This document shows positions 27,315-40,938 of a DNA stretch of 64,000 nucleotides, piece after piece; position 1 is the first letter of the stretch; each line of letters begins with the position of its first letter. The translations under genes and the position numbers were made by a program. Where the stretch lies: contig NZ_LPWA01000001.1 in the NCBI RefSeq assembly GCF_001510895.1, forward strand, positions 186,001-250,000, in the 5' to 3' direction. The notes beneath the pieces were generated by a model. The model was not told where the DNA came from. It saw only the letters and a program-made list of their open reading frames with translations, and ran no database searches. This DNA comes from Mesorhizobium loti. Its GTDB lineage: Bacteria > Pseudomonadota > Alphaproteobacteria > Rhizobiales > Rhizobiaceae.

Positions 27315-28528
27315 TTGGTTACGGTTGCGCGTATCTGGCTGATCGTTCGCCGCCTGCCGATCCTCGTTCTGGCCGTCGCCGTGCTTGCCGTCGCCGGCTC
27401 CAGCGCCTTCCATTCACCGGCTTTCGCGCAGGAAGAGGAAAGCCGCGGCTGGTCGCTGCGCGATCTTCTGTTCCCTCGCCGCAGCGAGCGCATCGAGCCA
27501 CCGGTCGAAATCCAGAAGGCCAGGCCGAAACCTAAGAAGAAACCCAAGCCGCGCCCGCCGGCCGAACCGGAGACGCCGATCGTCGAGAAGACGCCGGATG
27601 CCCGCGTCGTGCTGGTGGTCGGCGATTTCCTGGCGGGCGGGCTGGCCGAGGGTCTTGACGACGCCTTTGCCGACAATCCCGCAGTCAGGATCGTCGTGCG
27701 CAGCAACGGCTCGTCCGGCTTCGTGCGCGACGATTTCTACAACTGGCCGGTCGAGATCAAGTCGCTGATCGAGACGGAGAAGCCGTCCGTTGTTGTGGTC
27801 ATGCTTGGCTCCAACGACCGCCAGCAGATGCGCGTCGGCGACGTGCGCGAGCAGCCGCGCTCCGAGACCTGGACCAAGGAATATGAGCGCCGTGCCGACG
27901 CGCTGGGCAAGGCCATTCAAGACGCCAAGGTGCCGTTCCTGTGGGTCGGCATGCCGGCGTTCCGGGTGGCGAAGATGACCTCGGACATGCTGGCCTTCAA
28001 CGACATCTATCATTCGGCCGCACAGTCGCATGGCGGCGAGTTCGTCGATGTCTGGGACGGCTTCGTCGACGAGAACGGCGCCTTCGTCACCTCCGGTCCC
28101 GACATCAACGGCCAGCCGGTCCGCCTGCGTTCCGACGACGGCATCAATGTCACCAAGGCCGGCAAGCGCAAGCTTGCCTTCTATACCGAAAAGCCGCTGG
28201 CGAAGATCCTTGGACTGGCGGCGCCCGGCAGCGTCACCACCGTTTCCGCGCCGGCCGGCGCCCCGGTCGAGGCGTCGAAGCCGCAGCAGCCCCTGTCATT
28301 GTCGACCGTACACCGCCGATGCTGCTCAGCGACCCCGCGCTCGACGGCGGTACGGAACTGCTGGGGGCCGCCCCACCCGCCAAGGCCGATCCGAACCTGC
28401 CGGGCGAAAAGCTGACCGTCGAGGGCAAGGCGCCAGCCGCCTCGCCCGGCCGCGCCGACGATTTTTCTTGGCCGCCGAAACCGGCAGCAGCGGCTGCCGC
28501 TGATACGACGACGGCGATCAATCGGTAG
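27315..28528 (+). CDS. Exported SGNH-hydrolase-like protein, DUF459 (one frameshift)
   Basis: About 404 residues with the frame restored. An N-terminal signal anchor (about 13-39) leads to a Pro/Lys-rich linker and a DUF459 domain of the SGNH hydrolase superfamily: VVGDFLAGGLAEGL (GDS-like block), NGSSGFVRDDFYNW, VVVMLGSNDRQQM (GxND block) and a C-terminal DGINVTKAGKRKLA. Related rhizobial proteins are thought to modify cell-envelope polysaccharides. The frame breaks near 28287; adding one G (GCGGTCGAA) restores a C-terminal Ala/Pro-rich tail ending at 28528. The start appears to be TTG at 27315 after GGAG, 114 bp behind the transglycosylase gene, and the two may be co-transcribed. Confidence 0.75.
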
Positions 28529-28575
28529 TTCTGCGGATCGGCAGAGCCGGACCGTGGCGCAGCACTTCGAAACGG

Positions 28576-30030
28576 TCAGCGAGGCAGTACCGTTGCCCCC
28601 ATCAGCGCCTCATCGATCGAGCGCGCCGCCTGGCGGCCCTCGCGGATCGCCCACACCACCAGCGACTGGCCGCGGCGCACGTCGCCGGCCGCGTAGAGCT
28701 TGTCGATGCTGGTCCTGTAGTCGCGGTCGTTGGCCTCGACGTTTCGCGAGCGGCGGCTGTCGGTGACGACCTTTATCTCGCCATCGAGCTCCTTCATCAC
28801 GCTGTCGCTCGCCGGCCCGGCAAAGCCGATAGCGATGAAGGCGAGATCGGCGCGGATGACGAACTCGGTGCCGGCGATCGGCTTGCGCTTCTCGTCGACC
28901 TCGCAGCAGCGGACGCCGGTCAACTGGCCGTCCTCGCCGATGAATTCGAGCGTCGCCACCTGGAATTCGCGCTCCGCGCCCTCGGCTTGCGAGGAAGAGG
29001 TGCGCATCTTGGTCGCCCAATACGGCCAGACCGCGAGCTTGTCTTCCTTCTCCGGCGGTTGCGGGCGGATGTCGAGCTGTGTCACGCGCACCGCGCCCTG
29101 CCGGAAAGCGGTGCCGATGCAGTCGGATGCGGTGTCGCCGCCGCCGACCACGACGACATGCTGGCCGCTGGCGATGATCGGATGCGAGGGCCAGGCAACC
29201 GACTGGATCGGCTCGCCGCCGACGCGGCGGTTCTGCTGCACCAGATAGGGCATCGCGTCATAGACGCCGCCGAGATCGTCGCCCGGAATGTTGGCCGGGC
29301 GCGGCGTTTCTGAACCGCCGCAATAAAGAACCGCATCGTAATCGGCGAGCAGCTCCGCGACCTGCTTGTCGACACCGACATTGACGCCGCAGTGGAAGGT
29401 CACGCCTTCGCCCTGCATCTGCTCGATGCGGCGGTCGATGTAATGCTTCTCGATCTTGAAGTCGGGAATGCCGTAGCGCATCAGCCCGCCCGGCCGGCTC
29501 TCGCGCTCATAGACATGCACGTCATGGCCGGCGCGGCCGAGCTGCTGGGCGGCGGCCATGCCGGCCGGCCCGGAGCCGATGATGGCGACGCGCTTGCCGG
29601 TCTTCTTCTCCGGCGGATAGGGCCGGATGTGGCCGGTCTCGTAGGCCTTGTCGGCGATCGCCTGCTCGACCGTCTTGATGGCGACCGGAATGTCCTCGAG
29701 GTTAAGCGTGCAGGCTTCCTCGCAAGGCGCCGGGCAGATGCGCCCGGTGAATTCCGGGAAATTGTTGGTCGAGTGCAGGTTGCGGATCGCGTTGTCCCAG
29801 TCGCCATTGTAGACGAGGTCGTTCCAGTCCGGGATCTGGTTGTGGATAGGGCAACCGGTCGGCCCGTGGCAGAACGGGATGCCGCAATCCATGCAGCGCG
29901 CGGCCTGTTTCTCGACCTCCTTGTCCGACATCGGCAGCGTGAACTCGCGGAAATGCCGGATGCGGTCCGAGGCAGGCTGGTACTTGTGCACCTGCCGGTC
30001 GATTTCGAGAAACCCTGTTACCTTGCCCAT
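28576..30030 (-). CDS. gltD: Glutamate synthase (NADPH) small subunit
   Basis: A 484-residue FAD- and iron-sulfur-containing beta subunit. It feeds electrons from NADPH to the large subunit for conversion of 2-oxoglutarate and glutamine to two glutamates (GOGAT). The N-terminal Cys clusters ([19 protein letters not shown]) hold the Fe-S centres; [10 protein letters not shown] binds FAD and [10 protein letters not shown] binds NADPH. The C-terminal [23 protein letters not shown] motif is intact. The start at 30030 gives the usual [10 protein letters not shown]-terminus. It lies 155 bp downstream of gltB on the same strand and is probably co-transcribed. Confidence 0.96.
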   Translation of the reverse strand: MGKVTGFLEIDRQVHKYQPASDRIRHFREFTLPMSDKEVEKQAARCMDCGIPFCHGPTGCPIHNQIPDWNDLVYNGDWDNAIRNLHSTNNFPEFTGRICPAPCEEACTLNLEDIPVAIKTVEQAIADKAYETGHIRPYPPEKKTGKRVAIIGSGPAGMAAAQQLGRAGHDVHVYERESRPGGLMRYGIPDFKIEKHYIDRRIEQMQGEGVTFHCGVNVGVDKQVAELLADYDAVLYCGGSETPRPANIPGDDLGGVYDAMPYLVQQNRRVGGEPIQSVAWPSHPIIASGQHVVVVGGGDTASDCIGTAFRQGAVRVTQLDIRPQPPEKEDKLAVWPYWATKMRTSSSQAEGAEREFQVATLEFIGEDGQLTGVRCCEVDEKRKPIAGTEFVIRADLAFIAIGFAGPASDSVMKELDGEIKVVTDSRRSRNVEANDRDYRTSIDKLYAAGDVRRGQSLVVWAIREGRQAARSIDEALMGATVLPR

Positions 30031-30185
30031 AGTCCAGTCCCTGCTGTCCGAAGGCACGCTCGAAAGCCTAGCTTGTCGGCGCACCCGTTAACCTCATAAG
30101 GCCGCCATGGCAACCTTGGTTCCGAGGTCAGGATTGTTGGTGAGGATGCCGGCCGGGGCATTATCTCCCCGGCCATGCCCGAAGC

Positions 30186-34918
<4,733 letters not shown>

Positions 34919-35414
34919 CGTCCTGTCCTCCGTTCCGCACCCTTGGCAGTGATTTCCCTTAGGGCGCTGGTTTGCCTTGGGAAGCACGATGCTTCCCTTT
35001 CATCCTTGCTGCACGTCTCGCGAAATTCTTGCCGAACCATGCGGCCATACGCCCGGTTCGCTTCCGGTATCGTACAGGCCAGAGCGGAGCCGTCTACCCG
35101 CCGCTCGCGACAATGGCCGGAATGGCAGCGATGATACGCCAGTCCAGCCTGTTTTGTGCGACAAAATAAGACAGCACTACTGTCCTAAATTTTTTATGGC
35201 AGAAATCGGAGGCCGGCACAAGACCGATTCACAAAAATCTTGGCCGCGCCGCGACACAAAATTTCGTGAGATGCTCGAAAAACGTAAGCTTCAATCACGG
35301 CCGTTTCCGGTCGCCGGCTGGCTTCACCGCTTTGCCAACGATTGGCCCTTGCGCTTCGGGCGCCGAAGCAGTCAAGTCGCGCCCGTTTTTGCCAATCACG
35401 ATACGGACCTCTCG
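34919..35414. promoter_or_regulatory. gltB leader and promoter region with palindromes
   Basis: A 496-bp non-coding stretch between the divergent gltB and threonine aldolase genes. In the gltB leader, GGGAAGCA-CGA-TGCTTCCC (34979-34997) forms an 8-bp hairpin. Further upstream, TTTTGTGCGACAAAA (35152-35166) is a perfect palindrome with a 3-bp centre, and GACAG-CACTA-CTGTC (35170-35184) follows 3 bp later; both look like protein-binding sites. The region around 35160-35195 is AT-rich, as in a promoter. No open frame here is convincing. Confidence 0.45.
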
Positions 35415-36466
35415 ATGTTCTTTGCATCCGACAATTGGGCGGGCGTTCATCCCGACATTTCGGCGAACCTTTCCCGGCACGCAGCCGGCATTGCGACCGC
35501 CTATGGCGACGGCGACCTGGACCGGGCCGTCTACCGCCGCTTCAGCGAGATCTTCGAGCGGGACGTTCAGGTGTTCTTCGTCGCGACCGCACGGCAGCGA
35601 ACGCGCTGTCGATGGCGGCGTTGAACCGGATCGGCGGCATCGCCCTTTGCCATTCCGAAGCGCACATGAACGTCGATGAATTCGGCGCGGCGGGTTTCTA
35701 TACCGGCGGCGCGCGCATGGCGCCTGTTCCGGGTCCCTTGGGGCGCATCAACCCCCAGGCTCTGGACAAAGCCGTCAAACGCTACTCGCAGGATCTTGCG
35801 CCTGCCGGTCAGCCAATGGCTGTGACCATCACCCAGGCGACCGAGGTCGGCACGGTCTACACTGTAGACGACGTCAAGGCGATTGCCGAGGTCAGCCGTG
35901 GGCACAAACTGCCGCTGCATATGGATGGCGCCCGCTTCGCCAACGCAATCGCGGCGACAGGCGTCACTCCTGCTGAAATGACCTGGAAAAGCGGCGTCGA
36001 TCTCATCTCCTTCGGCGCCACCAAAAACGGCTGCTGGATGGCCGACGCCGTGGTGATCTTCAACCCGGAAGTCGGCCCGGATCTGCGCCTGCTACGCCAG
36101 CGGGCCGGGCAGACCTTCTCCAAGGCGCGCTTCATCTCGGCCCAGTTCGAAGCCTATCTCAACGACGACCTGTGGCTGAAGATGGCGCACCACGCCAATG
36201 CGATGGCCGCACATCTGGCCGAGACGATCGAGGACGCGCCGGCGGGCAGGCTCGCCTGGTTGCCCCAGGCCAACGAAGTGTTTGCGATCCTCGACCGCGG
36301 CACTGCCGAAAAGCTGCAGGCGGCCGGCGCCAAGTTCTACGAATGGGGCATGCCGCAGGGTTTTGACGGCCATCTCGGCGACAATGAAGCCATCTACCGC
36401 TTCGTCGCCAGCTTCGCCACGACATCGGAAGAGGTCGATCGCCTCGGTCTACTGCTCTCCGAATGA
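35415..36466 (+). CDS. Low-specificity L-threonine aldolase family enzyme (one frameshift)
   Basis: About 350 residues with the frame restored. A PLP-dependent enzyme of fold type I (beta-eliminating lyase/threonine aldolase family) that typically cleaves L-threonine or L-allo-threonine to glycine and acetaldehyde. It begins MFFASDNWAGVHPDI; the Schiff-base lysine is in SFGATKNG, and HMDGARFANA carries the PLP-contacting Asp. The frame breaks near 35593: FVATGTAANALSM is recovered if one G is missing (ACCGGCACG read as ACCGCACG). It converges with the TauE/SafE gene, and the two stop codons are adjacent (36466/36467). Confidence 0.88.
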
Positions 36467-37219
36467 TCAGGCGAGGAAAGGCCGCACCAGCAATTCGAAG
36501 CCAAGCAGGATCAGGAAAATCAGGAACCAGCGGCGGAATGCCGCCGGGCTGATCCGCTGTCTGAGAACCTGCCCGAGCCACATGCCGAGCAAGGCCGGTA
36601 GTACGGCGAGCGACGACATCGCCAGATGTCTGACCTCGAACGCGCCATGCGAGGCCAGCCCCAGCGCCAGCGCGATGGTGGAGACGGTGAAGGAGAGGCC
36701 GAGCGCCTGGATGAGGTCGTCCCGGCTCAACTCGAGCGCCTGGATGTAGGGCACGGCGGGCACCACGAAGACTCCGGTGCCGCCGGTCACAAGGCCCGTC
36801 AGAAAGCCGATGACCGGCGAAGACCAGCGCTCTGCCATCGAGGGAACGCTGGGCTGCCGCGCCAGCAACGTGTAGGCGGCATAGAGAACCAGGGCGGCGC
36901 CGAGGCCTGCGGTCGTCCATTTGACATTGTCGCTGGCGAGCAGCCGCGAGCCGGCGACGGTCCCGATCACGATGCCCGCCATCATCAGCCAGAGCCGTCG
37001 CAGGATCGATGCAAAGCTCGGGCCGGCGAACAGCTGCCAGACATTGGTGACGAAGGAGGGCACGATGAGCAGCGACGCGGCGGTGACAGGCGGCATGACG
37101 GTGCCCAGCAGTCCCATCGCCAGCGTCGGCAGCCCCATGCCGGTGACGCCCTTGACGATGCCCGCCAGCAGGAAGATGACTACGATGGTTGAAGTGAGCA
37201 ACAGGGAGAAATCGGACAT
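36467..37219 (-). CDS. Sulfite exporter TauE/SafE family permease
   Basis: A 250-residue integral membrane protein with about eight predicted transmembrane segments. The family repeats show as AGIVKGVTGMGLPTLAMGLL near the N-terminus and TGLVTGGTGVFVVPAVPYIQ in the second half. Members export sulfite, sulfoacetate or other organic anions; substrate not predictable. ATG 37219 is chosen over the GTG one codon earlier. It ends directly against the threonine aldolase stop, so no terminator space is left between the convergent genes. Confidence 0.88.
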   Translation of the reverse strand: MSDFSLLLTSTIVVIFLLAGIVKGVTGMGLPTLAMGLLGTVMPPVTAASLLIVPSFVTNVWQLFAGPSFASILRRLWLMMAGIVIGTVAGSRLLASDNVKWTTAGLGAALVLYAAYTLLARQPSVPSMAERWSSPVIGFLTGLVTGGTGVFVVPAVPYIQALELSRDDLIQALGLSFTVSTIALALGLASHGAFEVRHLAMSSLAVLPALLGMWLGQVLRQRISPAAFRRWFLIFLILLGFELLVRPFLA

Positions 37220-37283
37220 CACCCTTCATGAACAGACGATGCGGGCTCCAAAAGAGCCAGAAGGATCCGTTGCCGATGGCACA

Positions 37284-37311
37284 ACAAAAAGCGGCGCCTT
37301 TCGGCGCCGCT
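37284..37311 (-). terminator. Rho-independent terminator of hsp20
   Basis: On the minus strand, AGCGGCGCC (37311-37303) pairs with GGCGCCGCT (37298-37290) across GAAA, followed by TTTTGTTGT. It starts about 46 bp after the hsp20 stop codon. Confidence 0.88.
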
Positions 37312-37357
37312 TCCGTCTCGGGGAGGGGAGACGTATGTTACGGCTGGAGCCCACGGG

Positions 37358-37825
37358 TTACGCGGCGGCCTTGGCCTCGATCTGCTTGGCCTTGTCCGAA
37401 GACGAGGTGATCGCGATCTTGCGCGGCTTGAGCTCTTCGGGGATGTTGCGCTTGAGGTCGACGAAGAGCAGGCCGTTCTTCAGCGTCGCACCCTCGACCT
37501 CGACGTGGTCGGCGAGCTGGAAGCGGCGCTCAAAGGCTCGCGAAGCAATGCCGCGGTAGAGCAGCTCGGAACCCTCACCATTGCCCTCTTCCTTGCGCTC
37601 GCCCTTGACGGTCAGCACGTTGCGGTGCGCCTCGATCGAAATCTCGTCTTCCGAGAAGCCGGCAACGGCCATCGAGATGCGATAGGCGTTCTCGCCGGTG
37701 CGCTCGATATTGTAGGGCGGATAGGTCTGCGCGCTCTCGGGCTGGCCGAGAGAATCAAGCATGGTGAACAGCCGGTCGAAGCCGACGGTCGAACGATAAA
37801 GCGGGGAAAAATCAACGTGACGCAT
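37358..37825 (-). CDS. Small heat shock protein, Hsp20/alpha-crystallin family (IbpA-like)
   Basis: A 155-residue ATP-independent chaperone that holds unfolding proteins. The N-terminus MRHVDFSPLYRSTVGFDRLF is typical of class A rhizobial small Hsps. The alpha-crystallin domain runs from YPPYNIERTGEN to about residue 130 and includes VAGFSEDEISIE and ERKEEG; the C-terminal NIPEELKPRKIAI carries the IxI-type motif. The ATG at 37825 is fixed by the family N-terminus and by AGGAG upstream, although the frame is open to 37945. Expression appears controlled twice: by an RpoH-type promoter (37931-37959) and by a ROSE thermosensor in the leader. Confidence 0.95.
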   Translation of the reverse strand: MRHVDFSPLYRSTVGFDRLFTMLDSLGQPESAQTYPPYNIERTGENAYRISMAVAGFSEDEISIEAHRNVLTVKGERKEEGNGEGSELLYRGIASRAFERRFQLADHVEVEGATLKNGLLFVDLKRNIPEELKPRKIAITSSSDKAKQIEAKAAA

Positions 37826-37829
37826 GGTG

Positions 37830-37925
37830 TGTTCTCCTGTGAGCAACATGGTTTGCGTGTGACCCGGTGCGGAACCCTCGAAAGGCGTCCCGGATAGGCC
37901 AGCGCCCCGACATCGGCGGCCGCAA
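37830..37925 (-). promoter_or_regulatory. ROSE-type RNA thermometer in the hsp20 leader
   Basis: The leader is about 100 nt. Its last hairpin (37848-37830 on the minus strand) pairs UGUU with AACA and CUC with GAG around an ACAG loop, with a single bulged G opposite the Shine-Dalgarno AGGAG. This UUGCU/AGGA pairing with a bulged G is the diagnostic feature of ROSE elements, which block translation at low temperature and melt on heat shock. GC-rich inverted repeats upstream supply the supporting stems. Confidence 0.8.
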
Positions 37926-37930
37926 TCTCC

Positions 37931-37959
37931 ATTTGGGAAGCGCAAAAGCCCATTTCAAG
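37931..37959 (-). promoter_or_regulatory. RpoH (sigma32)-like promoter of hsp20
   Basis: On the minus strand, CTTGAA (37959-37954) and CCAAAT (37936-37931) are separated by 17 bp, matching rhizobial RpoH promoters. Transcription from about 37924 would produce the ROSE-containing leader. Confidence 0.65.
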
Positions 37960-38142
37960 AACTTCGCGCGATCAACTCCCCTGCGATCTTCCGCTCGATG
38001 AACGCCAGATGAACCGCCGCTTCGGCATCCGTTCAGCCACGTGGCGCTAGGCTGCAGCCAACAATCGGACATGCGGCGCCTCGATCGGAGCGCCGCGACG
38101 AGGCCGAACCGGGTGCAACGTCCCTTCCTCCCGGATCGACAG

Positions 38143-38176
38143 AGGCCGGAAGCGCGCCGCAGGGCGCTTCCGGCCT
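38143..38176. repeat. GC-rich hairpin in the gap before the alpha/beta hydrolase gene
   Basis: AGGCCGGAAGCGC (38143-38155) pairs perfectly with GCGCTTCCGGCCT (38164-38176). It lies in the 327-bp non-coding stretch 37960-38286 between the divergent hsp20 and hydrolase genes, which otherwise shows no gene. There is no T-run. Confidence 0.5.
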
Positions 38177-38286
38177 TCCCCGCTCAGCCCAAATCCCCGC
38201 AACGCCTTTGCTTTTGGCGCATGGCCGTCTATCACCATGGCAACACTTGGCCCGTTCGGGCAAAAGAACCACCAACGAAGCGCCGA

Positions 38287-39243
38287 ATGACGGATCTTTT
38301 CCACCAGACCGAGGGCAATCCGCAGCCTGAAAATGCCGCCAGCGGCTTTTTCAGCACCCGCGACGGCAAGAAGATCCGCTATGGCGTCTTCGGCGCCGTC
38401 ACCCGCCCGCTGCAGGGCACGGTGGTGCTGCTGACCGGCCGCAACGAGTGCATCGAGAAATATTTCGAGACCATCCGCAACCTCGCCGACCGCGGCTTCA
38501 GCGTCGCCGTCCTCGACTGGCGTGGCCAGGGCGGTTCCAGCCGGCTGCTGCGCGATCGCCAGCGCGGCTATGTCCGCAGCTTCCGCGACTACACCCGCGA
38601 TCTCGAACAGTTCTTCGGGGAGATCGTGCTGCCGGATTGCCGCGGCCCCTATTACATCCTCGCCCATTCGACCGGGGCGGTGATCGCGCTGCTCGCCTCG
38701 CCGTCGATGGTCAACCGGGTGCGGCGCATGGTGCTGATCGCACCCTTCCTGGCCGTGCCCGACTTGCCGGTTTCGATAACCACTGTACGGCGCGTCTGCG
38801 CGGTGTTCTGCGCACTGGGCCTCGGCCGCCTCTATGCCGCCTGGGGGCCGCGCCCGAAATTGCCGACGCCCTTCGAAACCAACAAGGTGACGTCCGATCC
38901 GGAGCGCTACAGGCGCAACACCGACATCTACAGGGCCTGGCCGCAGCTCGCGCTCGGCGGCCCGACCATCCGCTGGCTGAAGGCCGCCGCCGAAGCTTCC
39001 GAGGCGGTCAGCGATCCCGACTTCATGGCAAGAATCCGGGTGCCGATGCTCGTCGTCGCGGCGGGCGCCGACCAGGTCGTTTCGACCAAGGCGGTGGAAG
39101 CCTATGCCAGGCGGCTTCGCGTCGGCTCGCTATTGATGATCGACGGCGCGCATCACGAGATCCTGCAGGAGAAGGATCTTTACCGCGAGCAGTTCCTCGC
39201 GGCCTTCGACGCCTTCATTCCTGGAACCGGCGACGCCCACTGA
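38287..39243 (+). CDS. Alpha/beta hydrolase, lysophospholipase-like
   Basis: A 318-residue serine hydrolase of the monoglyceride lipase/lysophospholipase (PldB-like) group. The N-terminal GFFSTRDGKKIRYGVFGA begins the fold; LLTGRNECIEKYFE supplies the oxyanion region; the nucleophile elbow is AHSTGA with Ser as nucleophile; the acid is the Asp of VVAAGADQVVS and the base the His of DGAHHEILQE. No signal peptide, so cytosolic or peripheral. ATG 38287 is chosen although no strong ribosome-binding site is visible; the frame is open back to 38041 without family-like residues. Confidence 0.88.
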   Translation: MTDLFHQTEGNPQPENAASGFFSTRDGKKIRYGVFGAVTRPLQGTVVLLTGRNECIEKYFETIRNLADRGFSVAVLDWRGQGGSSRLLRDRQRGYVRSFRDYTRDLEQFFGEIVLPDCRGPYYILAHSTGAVIALLASPSMVNRVRRMVLIAPFLAVPDLPVSITTVRRVCAVFCALGLGRLYAAWGPRPKLPTPFETNKVTSDPERYRRNTDIYRAWPQLALGGPTIRWLKAAAEASEAVSDPDFMARIRVPMLVVAAGADQVVSTKAVEAYARRLRVGSLLMIDGAHHEILQEKDLYREQFLAAFDAFIPGTGDAH

Positions 39244-39406
39244 CCGCCGCGCCGGCACGCTCGCCCCCGAGAGCCAGTCCGCAGCGTCGCCTCCCGACCG
39301 ATGGACGACTTCGCCGCCTCGACGCCTCATTCCCGTTCGGCCGTCGAGCGCTAGGTGCTGTCCAAAAGAGTCGTGTGCCAGTCGAGAGAGATAGGGAGGA
39401 GCGGAC

Positions 39407-39850
39407 ATGAACACATCGAACACGCTGCCGCGTCAGGGCCACCGCCTGCTGCAGATCGGCGTCGCCCTCCTGCTGTTTTCGTCATTCGAAGGGTTTGCGA
39501 TCCCCTACCTCGCCGCGCCGCGGCTCGGACTGTCCGCGCACACGCTCAGCGGCCTGCAGGGCGTTCTCCTGCTGGCGCTGGGTCTCATGTGGCCCAAGCT
39601 CAATCTCGGCGTCGCGATGTCGCGAGTTGCATTCTGGTTCCTGGTCTATTCGGCCTTGGCTATCCTGGCCGCCTATGTGATGGCCAGCATCTGGGGCGCC
39701 GGCAACGAGACAATGCCGCTGGCGGCCGGAGCCTTCCATGGGAGTGCCTTCCAGGAAGGCGTGATCAAAGGAGTAGGGTATTCGTCCGCGCCGACCGGCC
39801 TAATCTCTTTCGCCCTCATTCTGTGGGGCCTGCGTCTCAGGGGCACCTAA
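39407..39850 (+). CDS. Small membrane protein resembling hydroxylaminobenzene mutase
   Basis: A 147-residue protein with four hydrophobic segments (about 15-35, 48-62, 72-93 and 122-142). The N-terminal pattern QGHRLLQIGVALLLF, followed by GFAIPYLAAPRLGLSAH and a hydrophobic LGLMWPKL block, resembles the HabA/HabB hydroxylaminobenzene mutases and related styrene-oxide-isomerase-like proteins. Those enzymes rearrange hydroxylamino aromatics to aminophenols in nitrobenzene degradation; whether this homologue does so is unknown, and no nitroreductase is nearby. GGGAGGAG precedes the start. It converges with hisN 11 bp later. Confidence 0.65.
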   Translation: MNTSNTLPRQGHRLLQIGVALLLFSSFEGFAIPYLAAPRLGLSAHTLSGLQGVLLLALGLMWPKLNLGVAMSRVAFWFLVYSALAILAAYVMASIWGAGNETMPLAAGAFHGSAFQEGVIKGVGYSSAPTGLISFALILWGLRLRGT

Positions 39851-39861
39851 GCGCCGGATGC

Positions 39862-40635
39862 TCAGCCGCGCAGCGCCGCCATCGCCGCGGCGTGCAGTTC
39901 GGGCGTCGCCGCCGCCAGTATGTCGCCGCCCTTTTCCGCCGGCCCGCCCTCGAAAGTGGTGACGACTCCACCCGCCTTCTCGATGATCGGGATCAACGCC
40001 ACGATGTCATAGGGTTTCAAACCAGGATCGGCGACGATGTCGACGCTTCCCGCGGCCACCATGGCGAAGGCATAGCAGTCCGTGCCGTAGCGGGCGAGCT
40101 GCACCTGCTTCTCGAACTCATCGTAGCGATTGCGCGCCTCGCCCTTGAACAGCGCCGGCGTGGTGGTGAACAGCGTCGCCTGCGAAAGCTCCGTCGTCTT
40201 GCGGGTCGTGAGCTTGCGCGGGCCGCCCGGACCTTCGTAATGCGAGCCGGAGGCATTGGCATAGAACAGCTCGCCGGTGAAGGGTTGCGACATCAGGCCG
40301 GCGACGGCATCGCCATCGACCGTCAGACCGACCAGCGTTCCCCACACCGGCAGGCCGGAGATGAAGGCGCGCGTGCCGTCGATCGGGTCGATGACCCAGA
40401 CATGCCGGCTCGAAATGTTCTCGCTGCCATGCTCCTCGCCGAGAATGCCGTGATCGGGGTATTCCGTCGCTATCAGCGCCCGGATGGCGCGCTCGGCCTC
40501 GCGATCGGCCTCCGTCACCGGATCGAAGCTTTCCGCCTGCTTGTTGGCGACCGCGCCCTGGCTGCGGAAGCGCGGCAAGGTCTCGGCGGCGGCGGCACGC
40601 GCGATGCGCCGCATGAAATCGATGCTGACGTCCAA
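39862..40635 (-). CDS. hisN: Histidinol-phosphatase, inositol-monophosphatase type (HisN)
   Basis: A 257-residue Mg2+-dependent phosphatase. The motifs ILGEEHGSE, WVIDPIDGTRAFISG and, near the C-terminus, GLKPYDIVALIPIIEKAGG are those of the inositol monophosphatase family. The pattern DGTRAFISGLPVWGTLVGL is characteristic of the HisN subgroup that dephosphorylates L-histidinol phosphate in actinobacteria and alphaproteobacteria. A different sugar phosphatase role is possible but less likely. The start is taken as TTG 40635 because GGGGAG lies 7 bp upstream; ATG 40614 is the alternative. The N-formylglutamate amidohydrolase family gene, of the histidine degradation family, lies 300 bp upstream on the same strand. 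Confidence 0.88.
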   Translation of the reverse strand: MDVSIDFMRRIARAAAAETLPRFRSQGAVANKQAESFDPVTEADREAERAIRALIATEYPDHGILGEEHGSENISSRHVWVIDPIDGTRAFISGLPVWGTLVGLTVDGDAVAGLMSQPFTGELFYANASGSHYEGPGGPRKLTTRKTTELSQATLFTTTPALFKGEARNRYDEFEKQVQLARYGTDCYAFAMVAAGSVDIVADPGLKPYDIVALIPIIEKAGGVVTTFEGGPAEKGGDILAAATPELHAAAMAALRG

Positions 40636-40795
40636 CTCACTCTCCCCGTTGCGGCAGCCATCGGCAGCCGCTGTTTCTGCTGGAAGAGAAGCGTGAAGCC
40701 GAGGTCAGGCGCCTCCTCCTGTTGCCCCAATGTCACACCTCAGCCGCCGAAGCGGAATTTCCACATCATATTGAATTAAAAAACCCTGAAGTCGA

Positions 40796-40823
40796 TTGAC
40801 ATTTGTGCATCGCACAATAGTTT
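40796..40823 (+). promoter_or_regulatory. Sigma70-type promoter of the candidate sRNA
   Basis: A perfect -35 box TTGACA (40796-40801) is followed 16 bp later by TAGTTT (40818-40823), placing the transcription start near G40831, exactly where the first hairpin begins. Confidence 0.55.
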
Positions 40824-40830
40824 TGTTCTC

Positions 40831-40914
40831 GGACAGGTTACTCTGTCCATGCCCTCCTTGGGCGTTTCCTCCCTAGACTTCGACCGTGTCGTGAAAACGA
40901 TGCGGTCTTTTTTT
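40831..40914 (+). ncRNA. Candidate small RNA with exposed CCUCC motifs (alpha-r14/NfeR1-like)
   Basis: An 84-nt transcript is predicted from a TTGACA promoter to a textbook terminator. Hairpin 1: GGACAG/CUGUCC (40831-40848). Hairpin 2: GCCC-UCCUU-GGGC (40851-40863), its loop carrying UCCUU. Then a single-stranded GUUUCCUCCCUAG presents CCUCCC. Hairpin 3: an 11-bp stem GACCGUGUCGU/ACGAUGCGGUC with GAAA loop (40882-40907) followed by seven U residues. Repeated anti-Shine-Dalgarno motifs in loops and linkers are known from alphaproteobacterial sRNAs that repress ABC transporter mRNAs. It ends 24 bp before the convergent amidohydrolase stop. Structure is read directly; family name is inferred. 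Confidence 0.8.
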
Positions 40915-40938
40915 AGGCCGCGAACGGTCGCGTCGCGG

